Both the position numbers and the translations under genes were made by a program. A stretch of 64,000 nucleotides of DNA from Bacteroidia bacterium. Lineage in GTDB: Bacteria > Bacteroidota > Bacteroidia > Flavobacteriales_E > Vicingaceae. Under the pieces are notes generated by a model. That model ran no database searches and was not told the origin of the DNA. It saw only the letters and a list, made by a program, of their open reading frames with translations. The stretch covers positions 1 to 64,000 of the forward strand of contig JAUIMG010000012.1 in NCBI GenBank assembly GCA_030433355.1, read 5' to 3'. How positions within the stretch are numbered: the first letter of the stretch is position 1; each line of letters opens with the position of its first letter. This document shows positions 9,204-17,297 of this stretch, one piece after another.

Positions 9204-10340
9204 ATGAATTTTGATGAAATTCGTCCATACCGTGATGAAGAAGTAAAGGATAAGATAAAAAACCTTACAACAGAAGAACAATTCCAACAAATGATAGGCT
9301 TTATAAGGCCAGACGTTGCTTTTGAAGAAATCAAGCAATTGATGGATAGCATATCTTCTATATATGATTTTCAGAGTAAATTTATTGTTCCTATTCTAGA
9401 TGTTTTAATTAATAAAACTACCCAAGGAGTTACTTTTCATGGTTTAGATAATTTAGAAAAAGGGAAATCTTATTTATTTGTTTCCACGCATAGAGATATT
9501 GTATTGGATTCTGCTTTAATGAATTACGTATTGTTAAAGCAAGGCTTTGCTACTGCAGAGATAGCTATTGGGGATAACCTAATGAAAATTCCATGGATTG
9601 TAGACTTGGTTAAATTGAACAAGACCTTTATTGTAAAGCGTTCTGTGCCTAAAGAACAAAAGCTTGATGCCTCTATGGAGCTTTCCTCTTATATAAACCA
9701 TACGATTAAAGAAAAAGGAGAGTCTATTTGGATTGCACAAAGGGCAGGAAGAAGTAAAGATGGAGACGATAGAACGAATCCGAGTTTGTTAAAGATGTTT
9801 ACACTAGGAGGTTCTGAGAGTAATGTGATAGATAATTTAAAGGGGTTAGAAATAGTACCATTTTCAGTAACCTATGAATTTAATCCTTGTGATGCTTTAA
9901 CCATGCCTGAACTTTTAAATAAAGCAAAAGGAGAAACTTATGAAAAACAACCCATGGAAGATATGATTCACATGGGTAAAGGTTTAGAGGGAGAAAAAGG
10001 AAGGGTAGAAGTTAGTTTTTCTCCACCTTTGAATAATACGATAGAATCTTTTAGAGATATTAAAAATAGAAATGATTTATTTGCTGCTATAGCAAACGAA
10101 ATAGACCGTTCTATTCATCTTAATTATAAGCTTATGCCAACTAATTATATAGCATTTGATTTACTGAATGGCAATAGTAATAATGCGAAGAGTTATAGTT
10201 CTGAAGAACTGGAGAATTTTAAAAATTATATAGATTCTCAACTCGAAGGAGTAGAAGGTGAGGAAGAATTAAAAAGGGAAACCTTTTTAAAGATCTATGC
10301 GAACCCTTTAATCAATTACCTTGCAGCAAAGGAAGGATAA
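9204..10340 (+). CDS. Glycerophosphate acyltransferase-like protein (PlsC superfamily)
   Basis: 378 residues. Probably transfers an acyl group to glycerol-phosphate or lysophosphatidate. The candidate catalytic block is VSTHRDIVLDSALMNY (His96, Asp102), resembling the NHxxxxD / HRxxxLD motif of the PlsB/PlsC superfamily; the later 'SIWIAQRAGRSKDGDDR' matches the EG(R)T-type substrate-binding region where R and G are conserved. No membrane helix is obvious, so a peripheral protein is likely. The spacing of the first motif is one residue longer than in classical PlsC, as in some Bacteroidota homologues. Its 3' end overlaps the convergent TIGR02757 gene by 25 bases. Confidence 0.8.
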   Translation: MNFDEIRPYRDEEVKDKIKNLTTEEQFQQMIGFIRPDVAFEEIKQLMDSISSIYDFQSKFIVPILDVLINKTTQGVTFHGLDNLEKGKSYLFVSTHRDIVLDSALMNYVLLKQGFATAEIAIGDNLMKIPWIVDLVKLNKTFIVKRSVPKEQKLDASMELSSYINHTIKEKGESIWIAQRAGRSKDGDDRTNPSLLKMFTLGGSESNVIDNLKGLEIVPFSVTYEFNPCDALTMPELLNKAKGETYEKQPMEDMIHMGKGLEGEKGRVEVSFSPPLNNTIESFRDIKNRNDLFAAIANEIDRSIHLNYKLMPTNYIAFDLLNGNSNNAKSYSSEELENFKNYIDSQLEGVEGEEELKRETFLKIYANPLINYLAAKEG

Positions 10341-11104
10341 TCTGTATCTGCATTTATACCCATTCCAAACAAAGCGAAATCATACTTTATCGGGTCTTTC
10401 TTATCGTATTCTCTTAAGGTTTTAGTTATTTCTTCTACAGACTTCCAATCATTTTGCTTTCTTTTTAAAAGTCCTAAATTTCTACCAACTGTTGCAGTGT
10501 GTACATCTAATGGAAGCATTAGGTCAGAAGGCTTTAAATTCTTCCATATGCCAAAATCTATTCCTTTGGTATCTTTTCTAACCATCCAGCGCAGAAACAT
10601 ATTAAGTCTTTTTGCGGTAGAACCCTTCAATGGGTTTGCAAGATGTTTTTGGGTTCTTTTAAGATTCTGTGCAGAAAAGAATAATTCTCTAAAATTAGAG
10701 AGTTGCAAAGCTATGTTCACATCTGTTTGAAAGCAGTTTTCTAGCCCCCCTTGGTTTTGATAGATAGATTGCAGATTGCTTAAGAATATCATCAAGTCGG
10801 TACTGTTAAAGGTTCTATGAACAAAACCTTCCATTTGTTTGTAATCTTTTTCTGTATGATTTAGTATAAAATCATAAGGAGAGAAGTCCATAAATGCCAT
10901 CAGTTTATTGGCATTGTTAAGTATGGTTTTTCGCTGTCCCCAAGCTATAATTGCAGCTAAGAAAGCAGCAATTTCAATATCTTCTTTCTTGCTAAACTGG
11001 TGAGGAATGGAAATAGGGTCATTTGGAATAAAATCACTTTGATGATACAAGTGGTATTTCTCTTCAAGAAATTCATGAAACAATTGTTTATTCTTAATTT
11101 TCAT
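10316..11104 (-). CDS. TIGR02757 family protein (DUF2400)
   Basis: 262 residues. Conserved protein of Bacteroidota and some other bacteria; recognised by 'FIPNDPISIPHQFSKKEDIEIAAFLAAIIAWGQRKTIL', 'KRLNMFLRWMVRKD' and 'LMLPLDVHTATVGRNLGLL', which place it in the helical DNA-glycosylase-like TIGR02757/DUF2400 family. Activity is not established. The Met-Lys-Ile start at 11104 is only 11 bases from the divergent start of the next small gene, so both genes share a very short promoter region or one is read through. Confidence 0.88.
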   Translation of the reverse strand: MKIKNKQLFHEFLEEKYHLYHQSDFIPNDPISIPHQFSKKEDIEIAAFLAAIIAWGQRKTILNNANKLMAFMDFSPYDFILNHTEKDYKQMEGFVHRTFNSTDLMIFLSNLQSIYQNQGGLENCFQTDVNIALQLSNFRELFFSAQNLKRTQKHLANPLKGSTAKRLNMFLRWMVRKDTKGIDFGIWKNLKPSDLMLPLDVHTATVGRNLGLLKRKQNDWKSVEEITKTLREYDKKDPIKYDFALFGMGINADTDYPSFAAR

Positions 11105-11115
11105 GATGAATAGCT

Positions 11116-11352
11116 ATGGAAAAAGAAGAGTTTAGAAGATTAAAATTGAGGCAAAAATACGCTTTGATAACTAAGGAGGCTAAATGGTTGGCAAATCGCA
11201 GGCATGCGGGTTTTCAATGCAGTTTGTATAATTTTCATAATTACTACGTGGAAGTTTGGAAGCCTTTAGGGATAAACCTAATTCAATGGATTGAAGTAGT
11301 AAATAGAGATGAAATAATTGACAGCTATTTAGAAAATTTTAAAATAAACTAA
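11116..11352 (+). CDS. Small conserved-looking hypothetical protein
   Basis: 78 residues, basic and aromatic (RRHAGFQCSLYNFHNYYVEVWKPLG, then VNRDEIIDSYLENF). It looks like a real folded protein rather than a shadow: balanced composition, no gene on the other strand, good codon use. The compact pattern resembles small proteins often found in single copy in Bacteroidota genomes, but I cannot name a family. It starts 11 bases from the divergent TIGR02757 gene. Confidence 0.65.
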   Translation: MEKEEFRRLKLRQKYALITKEAKWLANRRHAGFQCSLYNFHNYYVEVWKPLGINLIQWIEVVNRDEIIDSYLENFKIN

Positions 11353-11426
11353 ATCAGAGCAGATAATTACAGGTAACTCGTAGATTCGCAATTCTTTATT
11401 CCGCCTTTCGTAATTCATAATTAATA

Positions 11427-11762
11427 CTATCCTCCAACTCGTTTTACCTGATATCCCTCTTTTTTAAGTAGTTCCATTACTTTATCTCTTTTCTCTCCTT
11501 GAATTATAATTTCTCCATCTTTAACCGAACCCCCCACACCACAAGCTGATTTTAGCTTCTTTCCCAAGGCATTCAAATCCTCTTCAGTGCCAATGAATTC
11601 TCTAACTATTGTAGCTGTTTTGCCACCTCTATTTTTTCTATCTAAATAAACTTTTAGCTCTTGCTGAGAAGGTAGAAGAGTTTCTATTTCTCCGTTATGA
11701 TCCTCCTGTTCGAAATTTGGATTGGTGGAGAAAACCATTCCGCCATTTTTATTTTTACCCAT
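11427..11762 (-). CDS. Translation initiation factor SUI1/YciH family
   Basis: 111 residues. Bacterial YciH/eIF1 homologue acting on initiation accuracy at the small ribosomal subunit. The conserved SUI1 core is seen in 'VYLDRKNRGGKTATIVREF.G..EDL..LGKKLKSACGVGGSVKDGEIIIQG' with the diagnostic KKLKxxCGxGGSxKD(G)xIxxQGD/E block, followed by the final VMELLKKEGY helix. The N-terminal 35 residues (GKNKNGGMVFSTNPN) are typical of the Bacteroidota version. It is divergent from the cobalamin locus. Confidence 0.95.
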   Translation of the reverse strand: MGKNKNGGMVFSTNPNFEQEDHNGEIETLLPSQQELKVYLDRKNRGGKTATIVREFIGTEEDLNALGKKLKSACGVGGSVKDGEIIIQGEKRDKVMELLKKEGYQVKRVGG

Positions 11763-11830
11763 AATTAAAGCTTTACAGATTCAAAATTGCTAATTATTTT
11801 TTCGAAGCATGAAAAATTGAATTATTATTT

Positions 11831-11838
11831 TAAATTTG
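11831..11838 (+). promoter_or_regulatory. Bacteroidota-type -7 promoter box for the B12 locus
   Basis: TAAATTTG matches TAnnTTTG exactly. It lies 7 bases before the first pairing base of the riboswitch P1 stem (11845), exactly where transcription should begin if the aptamer is at the 5' end. No convincing -33 TTG is present at the usual distance, so confidence is moderate. Confidence 0.55.
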
Positions 11839-11844
11839 CAATGT

Positions 11845-12007
11845 TATTGGTCTCCATTTCGATGGAGATAATAGGGAATCCGATGAAAATTCGGAACTGT
11901 ACCCGCAGCTGTAAGCTCCAGTAACCTTTTAGTCATTTTAAAGCCACTTTTTCAAATCGAAATGGGAAGGCGATTAAAAGGGGAGTAAGTCAGAAGACCT
12001 GCCAATA
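11845..12007 (+). promoter_or_regulatory. Cobalamin (AdoCbl/B12) riboswitch aptamer
   Basis: The conserved core is visible: GGGAATccGaTGaAAATtCgGaACtGTaCCCGCagCTGTAA around 11873-11912, then the second half GCCAC...GGAAGG...GAGTAAGTCAGAAGACCTGCC ending the B12 box. A closing P1 stem can be drawn: TATTGG at 11845-11850 with CCAATA at 12002-12007. It senses adenosyl- or another cobalamin and represses the downstream uptake genes when B12 is plentiful. Everything downstream (BtuG-like proteins, BtuB, BtuFCD) is consistent with this ligand. Class identity is clear; the preferred cobalamin form cannot be told by eye. Confidence 0.95.
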
Positions 12008-12173
12008 ATGAATATAGCTTTCGGGAAAAAAGGCGAAGTGTTGGTTCATGAATTAGACTCCATCCCTTTGTACTTCCCGGTTTAATTAATTTATTGTTTA
12101 ACAATGCAATTAAACCAGAGGAAATCGGCCATAAATGGCCTCTTTGATTAATTGCACAAAAAAAACTTCGAAA
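12008..12173 (+). promoter_or_regulatory. Riboswitch expression platform with competing helices
   Basis: Between aptamer and first ATG lie several pairable segments: CGGGAA (12022-12027) with TTCCCG (12074-12079); TGCAATTAA (12105-12113) with TTAATTGCA (12148-12156); inside that, AGAGG (12117-12121) with CCTCT (12139-12143) or, alternatively, GGCCAT (12127-12132) with ATGGCC (12135-12140). The last two helices share 12139-12140 and cannot form together. No U-tract follows, so a plain Rho-independent terminator is unlikely; the switch may act on translation or by Rho. Confidence 0.6.
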
Positions 12174-13430
12174 ATGAAGAAAAATTATTTTTTGTGCGCA
12201 ATGCTTCTTTCTAGCATTAGTGTGTTCTCTCAAAAAACTATTCTTGTTAATGGTGGACAATTTGGCAATCCAAATGAAAATGCAAATGTGGTTATCTATG
12301 ATTATAGCACAAATAATTATACCACTTTAGATACCATACAAACGCAATCTGTTCAAGATGTTCTAATCGACGGTAATTCGGCCTTCGTAGCAGCACAAGA
12401 TTCTATTGTAAAATACGATTTAGTTAGTGAAACAAGAGTTGCTGCTGCTGCTTTTAATGGAGCAAGTACCAAGACATTTCAAATTCATCAGAATGAATTA
12501 TTGGTTGGTAATTGGTTCGCTCGAGATTCAAACAACCTTTATATTTACAATACTAATAACTTAAATCTTGTAGATTCTATACCTGCGTTAAGTAAGGGGG
12601 CAAAGTCCATTTTAATTCATAATGGTTTTGCCTATATCACACAGAATAATCAAACGGCAAACTTTGAAGATACTTTAGGTAGTATTGTACGTTTAGATAT
12701 AGCCAATAGAAACATCACAGACACTATTGTAGTTAGCGGTTACAATGGTGATTTTGGAGAATTGGTAAAAAAACCAAATGGTTTGGGTTTTTATGCGTTC
12801 AATGCGGTATCAAATACCATTACCACAGTAGATTTTAATAATCTTAATGGTGGTGTAAACCTAAACTCTTCTTTAGACTTAGACATGAGCTCTAGGTCGC
12901 ATTGGGCCACCCACAACGATACGCTGTTTGGAAGAATAGGGAGAAATATTGCTTCTATTAATTTGAATAATCTGCAATACCTCGATAGTAATATGGTAGA
13001 TACTGCGATTACTTCTTTCACTTACGATACTTTAAATCGTTTGTTTTTTGCTACTTATACAGATTTTAGCTCTATAAGAACAGGCTACGTGTACAGTTCT
13101 ACAGGTATTTATTTATCTGCCCTTTCAGTTGGTTTTTCTCCTGAGGTAATAGATATGTATTATTCTACTAGTGTCGGATTAAATGAAATTGCAGACTTAA
13201 AGTTGGACTTTCAGTTTTACCCTAACCCTGCCACAAATGAAATTAGAATTAATTTAAAAGAAGTTTCTGCACAATTTAGACTGTTTGATGTTAATGGGAG
13301 ATTAGTTTATGAGGATAATCTAACTCAAGGAATAAATAGGGTTGACATTTCTGCTATTTCTAGAGGGAAGTATTTTATTCAGTTAGTTAGCCAAAATGTT
13401 ATGAATACCGAAGTTTTAATTAAGCAGTAA
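12174..13430 (+). CDS. T9SS-exported beta-propeller, BtuG-like (YncE/DUF5074-type)
   Basis: 418 residues from the ATG at 12174; the open frame runs back into the riboswitch leader but the signal peptide (MKKNYFLCAMLLSSISVFSQ) starts here. The body shows repeated YVTN-like blades ('YDYSTNNYTTLDTI', 'IYNTNNLNLVDSIPALSKGAKSILIHNGFAYIT', 'VDFNNLNGGVNLNSS'), the fold of YncE and of the cobalamin-binding surface propeller BtuG. The last 85 residues are a type A T9SS sorting domain ('DFQFYPNPATNEIRIN...FDVNGRLVYEDNL...YFIQLVSQ...KQ'). First gene after the riboswitch, so a cell-surface cobalamin capture role is inferred from position and fold. Binding itself is not shown by the sequence. Confidence 0.8.
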   Translation: MKKNYFLCAMLLSSISVFSQKTILVNGGQFGNPNENANVVIYDYSTNNYTTLDTIQTQSVQDVLIDGNSAFVAAQDSIVKYDLVSETRVAAAAFNGASTKTFQIHQNELLVGNWFARDSNNLYIYNTNNLNLVDSIPALSKGAKSILIHNGFAYITQNNQTANFEDTLGSIVRLDIANRNITDTIVVSGYNGDFGELVKKPNGLGFYAFNAVSNTITTVDFNNLNGGVNLNSSLDLDMSSRSHWATHNDTLFGRIGRNIASINLNNLQYLDSNMVDTAITSFTYDTLNRLFFATYTDFSSIRTGYVYSSTGIYLSALSVGFSPEVIDMYYSTSVGLNEIADLKLDFQFYPNPATNEIRINLKEVSAQFRLFDVNGRLVYEDNLTQGINRVDISAISRGKYFIQLVSQNVMNTEVLIKQ

Positions 13431-13431
13431 A

Positions 13432-14397
13432 TTGAAAAAGAAGCTACTAATATTTTCTTTTTTATGGACTAATTTCCTCTTAGCGCAAGGGCCATTCGCA
13501 CCTGCATGGGGTATTGAGGGAAATTCAGCTATTCATAAAGATTCTTCCATAATTATAGATTGGGCTTCGCAATGTGCTATTAAAAGAGGGTATATGGATA
13601 TTCTGAATCCATCTCTTGGATATACTACAGTTGGTGATTCTACTTATGGAATTGGGAAGGCGCAAACTAATGGAGTAGTATCTTTAGGGGATGGTGGAGA
13701 AGCAATACTTCAATTCAATGGAAAGATTTACGATGGTCCCGGACCTGATTTTGCTGTATTTGAAAATGCATTTTCGGATATGTTTTTAGAGCTTGCTTTT
13801 GTAGAAGTGAGTTCAGACGGTAATAACTACTTTAGGTTCCCAGCCCATAGTCATTCTGATACACTAATTCAGATTGGAAGTTTCGGGAGGGTTGAAGCAA
13901 GCAATATCCACAATTTGGCAGGTAAATATCCTATGAATTATGGAACTCCATTTGATTTAGCAGATTTATCTAATCAGGCTGGATTAGATGTTCAAAACAT
14001 TACGCATATAAAGATTATTGATGTGGTAGGTAATGTGGATACGATGATTAATAGGGACTCTGAAGGTAGAATTATTAATGATCCGTATCCAACTCCTTTT
14101 CCTTCAGGAGGTTTTGATTTAGATGCAGTTGGAGTAATTCATATTACATCTACATCTCTTTTAGAGCATAAGAGTGTTGAACTTAATTTTTATCCAAATC
14201 CTGTAGAAAACAATATGCATTTTGATGGTAAATGGATAGATGCGGAATTTAGATTTTATAATGCAAATGGTTATTTGCAATTGTTTGAAAGGGCAATTAA
14301 TTCCTTTATAGATATTTCTTCTTTGCCCAAAGGAGTATATTTTCTAGAGGTATTAAAAGGTAGCTCTTTTGCTAGAACAAAAGTGATCAAACTATGA
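13432..14397 (+). CDS. T9SS-exported surface protein of the B12 locus (TTG start)
   Basis: 321 residues. The only start that preserves the signal peptide (KKKLLIFSFLWTNFLLAQ) is the TTG at 13432, one base after the preceding stop, so translation is probably coupled. The body carries the block 'VSLGDGGEAILQFNGKIYDGPGPDFAVFENAF...FLELAFVEVSSDGNNYFRFP', a recognisable surface-protein domain of unknown ligand found beside metal and cobalamin uptake genes. A T9SS type A tail follows ('LNFYPNPVENNMHFD', final KVIKL). Placed between a BtuG-like protein and BtuB, it may be an additional cobalamin- or corrinoid-binding surface component; that is inference. Confidence 0.78.
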   Translation: MKKKLLIFSFLWTNFLLAQGPFAPAWGIEGNSAIHKDSSIIIDWASQCAIKRGYMDILNPSLGYTTVGDSTYGIGKAQTNGVVSLGDGGEAILQFNGKIYDGPGPDFAVFENAFSDMFLELAFVEVSSDGNNYFRFPAHSHSDTLIQIGSFGRVEASNIHNLAGKYPMNYGTPFDLADLSNQAGLDVQNITHIKIIDVVGNVDTMINRDSEGRIINDPYPTPFPSGGFDLDAVGVIHITSTSLLEHKSVELNFYPNPVENNMHFDGKWIDAEFRFYNANGYLQLFERAINSFIDISSLPKGVYFLEVLKGSSFARTKVIKL

Positions 14398-16277
14398 AAC
14401 GAAGTATGCTTTATATAGCAATACTTTTTAGCTCTACTGCTATAGGGCAAAAAACTCTTGAGGATACCATAAAGATTAAAGAAGTAAAGGTGGAATCTTC
14501 ATCCCCATTTATTTTGAAGCAAAATATTGATTCTATAGCCCTAGATAATCCATCCAACAAAGACTTGGGTGAAGTTTTGGCTAGAAATAGTCACGCTTTT
14601 GTTAAAAGCTACGGAATGGGAAGTATTGCTACTGTGAGCTTAAGAGGAGCAGCATCTGATCATACCAATTTAGTTTGGAATGGTATTCAACTTAATTCCT
14701 CTTCCAATGGAGTAGTAGACTTTTCCCTTTATCCGAATTTGTTTATGGAGGAATTAAGTCTTTCTTACGGGGCAAATAGTCTATTGCAAGGTAGTGGTGG
14801 AATAGGTGGCGTAGTGGAGATAAACAATACTGTGTGCTTTAAAAAACAGCAAACCATTTCCTTAGAACAACAGCTAGGAAGTTTTAATTTTCAGTCAACT
14901 CAATTAAAATACCAAATCGGTAATTCCAAGTTTCAATCCGTTTCTAAATTGTTTTACCGAACTGCAAAAAATAATTTCAGCTATGAAGATATTGGAGTAG
15001 AAGGTTTTCCTGAAAAAGAAGTTGATCATGGAAATTTGATGCAAAAAAGCTTCATGCAATCTATCTATTACAGACCTACTAATAGTTGGAGACTAGAGGC
15101 ACATTATTGGTATTACTTTTCAGATAGAAACCTACCTAATATGATGACTCTAAGAGATTTAGAGGAAAATCAAAAAGATGAATCACATCGTTTAAGTTTA
15201 GGGGCAACAAAGTATTTCAATCAGTGGACTTTAAAAGGCCAAATAGCTTATTTACACGATGATTTACGCTATACAAATAATGGTTTGGAAGGAGTTTCAG
15301 AATCCCGGAATCATAGCTTGCGATCTCTTTTAGATGCAGAATATCAATTTAAAAAATGGAAGTTTAAAGGTAGGTTGAATGCAGACTATGAAGAATCTTT
15401 TCATCCTAGTTTAAGGAGAGATTTGGATAGAAAAACAATTTCTTTATTTACAGAAGCAAGCTATTATTTTAAAGAAAACCTGTTTGTAAATATTGGATTT
15501 AGAGAAGAAATAATTCTAGAGGAAGAGAACTTTTTTCTTCCTTCAGTTAGTTTAAACTTTAAGGCCTACGAAAATATAGACTGGTGGTGGAAGTTAAGCG
15601 CAGCGAAAAATGTAAAATATCCCAATCTAAATGATTTGTTTTGGCAAGCAGGAGGGAACCCAAATTTAAAAGCGGAAGAAAGTCAGCAGCTAGAAATAGC
15701 TACTAATTATCAGAAATCTTTAAAAAATTGGAAAACGAAAATAGATCTTGCTTTGTTTTATGCTGAAATTGATAATTATATCCAATGGATTCCAAGTAAT
15801 TTGGGCTATTGGACGGCGGAAAATGTAAGATTGGTGCAAACACAAGGTATAGAAGGTGGAATAGGTGTTGCTAAAGAATTTAGAGCTTGGAGTAATAGTT
15901 TAAAGTTAAATTACACTTATACACAGTCTATCAATAGAACAAAAGATAATGTACAAGATGAATCTTTAGGTAAGCAACTTGTTTATATACCAGAACATCA
16001 AGCAAACGCAAGCTATAGATTCAATTATAAGGACTATTTTCTAAATTACGATTGGCAGTTTGTAGGAGCGAGATATTTAACAACAGATAATTCTTCTTTT
16101 TTACCATTCTATCAATTATCTAATATTAGTGTTGGGAAAAGTATGCAAGTTAAATCCAATAGGTTTCAAATTCAAGCCTCCGTTTTAAACATATTCGATA
16201 TGGATTATCAGGCAATAGAATGGCGACCAATGCCTGGAAGAAATTACATGCTCAGCTTAAAATGGCAATTACTGTGA
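14394..16277 (+). CDS. btuB: TonB-dependent cobalamin receptor, BtuB-like
   Basis: 627 residues, start overlapping the previous stop by 4 bases (ATGA). Outer-membrane transporter that imports B12 using TonB energy. Signal peptide, then a putative TonB box region ('EDTIKIKEVKVESSSP'), plug domain (about residues 40-150: 'NPSNKDLGEVLARNSHAFVKSYGMGSIATVSLRGAASDHTNLVWNGIQLNSS...GANSLLQGSGGIGGVVEINN'), then a long barrel ending in an aromatic strand (GRNYMLSLKWQLL). The size, short plug and lack of an N-terminal carboxypeptidase-like extension match BtuB rather than SusC. Substrate is assigned from the riboswitch and neighbours. Confidence 0.88.
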   Translation: MKRSMLYIAILFSSTAIGQKTLEDTIKIKEVKVESSSPFILKQNIDSIALDNPSNKDLGEVLARNSHAFVKSYGMGSIATVSLRGAASDHTNLVWNGIQLNSSSNGVVDFSLYPNLFMEELSLSYGANSLLQGSGGIGGVVEINNTVCFKKQQTISLEQQLGSFNFQSTQLKYQIGNSKFQSVSKLFYRTAKNNFSYEDIGVEGFPEKEVDHGNLMQKSFMQSIYYRPTNSWRLEAHYWYYFSDRNLPNMMTLRDLEENQKDESHRLSLGATKYFNQWTLKGQIAYLHDDLRYTNNGLEGVSESRNHSLRSLLDAEYQFKKWKFKGRLNADYEESFHPSLRRDLDRKTISLFTEASYYFKENLFVNIGFREEIILEEENFFLPSVSLNFKAYENIDWWWKLSAAKNVKYPNLNDLFWQAGGNPNLKAEESQQLEIATNYQKSLKNWKTKIDLALFYAEIDNYIQWIPSNLGYWTAENVRLVQTQGIEGGIGVAKEFRAWSNSLKLNYTYTQSINRTKDNVQDESLGKQLVYIPEHQANASYRFNYKDYFLNYDWQFVGARYLTTDNSSFLPFYQLSNISVGKSMQVKSNRFQIQASVLNIFDMDYQAIEWRPMPGRNYMLSLKWQLL

Positions 16278-17296
16278 GATATTTGTTGTATTTGGCTTGT
16301 ATTTGTTTTCTATTTGCTTGCAAAGAAGCGGAGGATACTGATCCCATTTCTATTGATCAAAACTCCCGACAAGTATTGATTTTAAACGAAGGCAATTTTA
16401 GATCTGCTAATGCCTCTTTAAGCATATACTATCCTGAAAAGGGCTCCATAGAACACCATGTTTTTAAAAATAATAATCAAAATCGGCCACTTGGTGATGT
16501 TGTTCAATCGATTAGCAAAATAAGCAATCGAGGATTTGTAGTAGTTAATAATTCCTCTAAAATTGAAGTTGTTGATTGGCATGATTTCACTTCAATTAGC
16601 ACCATTAGTGGTTTAAATTCTCCAAGGTACATTTTGCCAATTAGCAATAGCAAGGCGTATGTAAGTGATTTGTACGAAGACAAAATATATATTCTTAACC
16701 CTCAATCTTTAAGTATTATTGGAACTATTGATTCTAAAGGATGGACTGAAGAAATGGTTTTGTTGAATGACAAAGCATTTGTATGTCAGATGGATAGCAA
16801 TCAAGTTTTAGTTATTAATACACAAAACGATTCCATAATTAAAAAAATAAGTACGAATAAATCACCTTCAAGTATTGGGGTGGACCAAGATGGAAAAGTT
16901 TGGGTTGCTTGTACAGGCGGAATTCAACAGGATTATCCTGCAATACATATAATTAATTCTATGAATTTTCAAGTTGAAAAATCTATGGAATGGCCAGATG
17001 TAACAAAAAGTATCCATCATTTAAGTTTTGGGCCTAATGGCAGAAGTATCTATTATATTATGGGGGATGTTTTTCATATGGAATTAGGAGATTCTATTTT
17101 ATCATCCACACCTTTAATCCCTGCAAATGGTCGTAATTTTTATGGTTTAGGTATAGATTCCTTTAATGGGGATATTTATGTAAGTGATGCATTGGATTAT
17201 CAGCAGAAAGGAGTTGTTTACAGATTTGATAATGAAGGGAAGGAAGTTGCTAATTTTAAAGCAGGATTAATCCCAGCTAACTTTTTCTTTAATTAA
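16262..17296 (+). CDS. btuG: BtuG-like surface lipoprotein beta-propeller
   Basis: 344 residues from the ATG at 16262, inside the last codons of btuB (16-base overlap); the alternative upstream start would put hydrophilic residues before the signal. Lipoprotein signal MAITVRYLLYLACICFLFAC with the acylated Cys near residue 20, then an acidic linker. The body is a YncE/DUF5074-type seven-bladed propeller ('VLILNEGNF', 'ISGLNSPRYILPISNSKAYVSDLYEDKIYILNPQSLSIIGTI', 'VLVINTQNDSIIKKISTNKSPSSIGVDQDGKVWVACTGG'). In Bacteroides the lipoprotein BtuG caps BtuB and binds B12 very tightly; gene order here is the same, so the role is likely shared. Confidence 0.85.
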   Translation: MAITVRYLLYLACICFLFACKEAEDTDPISIDQNSRQVLILNEGNFRSANASLSIYYPEKGSIEHHVFKNNNQNRPLGDVVQSISKISNRGFVVVNNSSKIEVVDWHDFTSISTISGLNSPRYILPISNSKAYVSDLYEDKIYILNPQSLSIIGTIDSKGWTEEMVLLNDKAFVCQMDSNQVLVINTQNDSIIKKISTNKSPSSIGVDQDGKVWVACTGGIQQDYPAIHIINSMNFQVEKSMEWPDVTKSIHHLSFGPNGRSIYYIMGDVFHMELGDSILSSTPLIPANGRNFYGLGIDSFNGDIYVSDALDYQQKGVVYRFDNEGKEVANFKAGLIPANFFFN

Positions 17297-17297
17297 A

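Noticed and set aside
12105-12156. Intrinsic terminator in the riboswitch leader
   Set aside because: The stem is followed by an A-rich, not T-rich, stretch.
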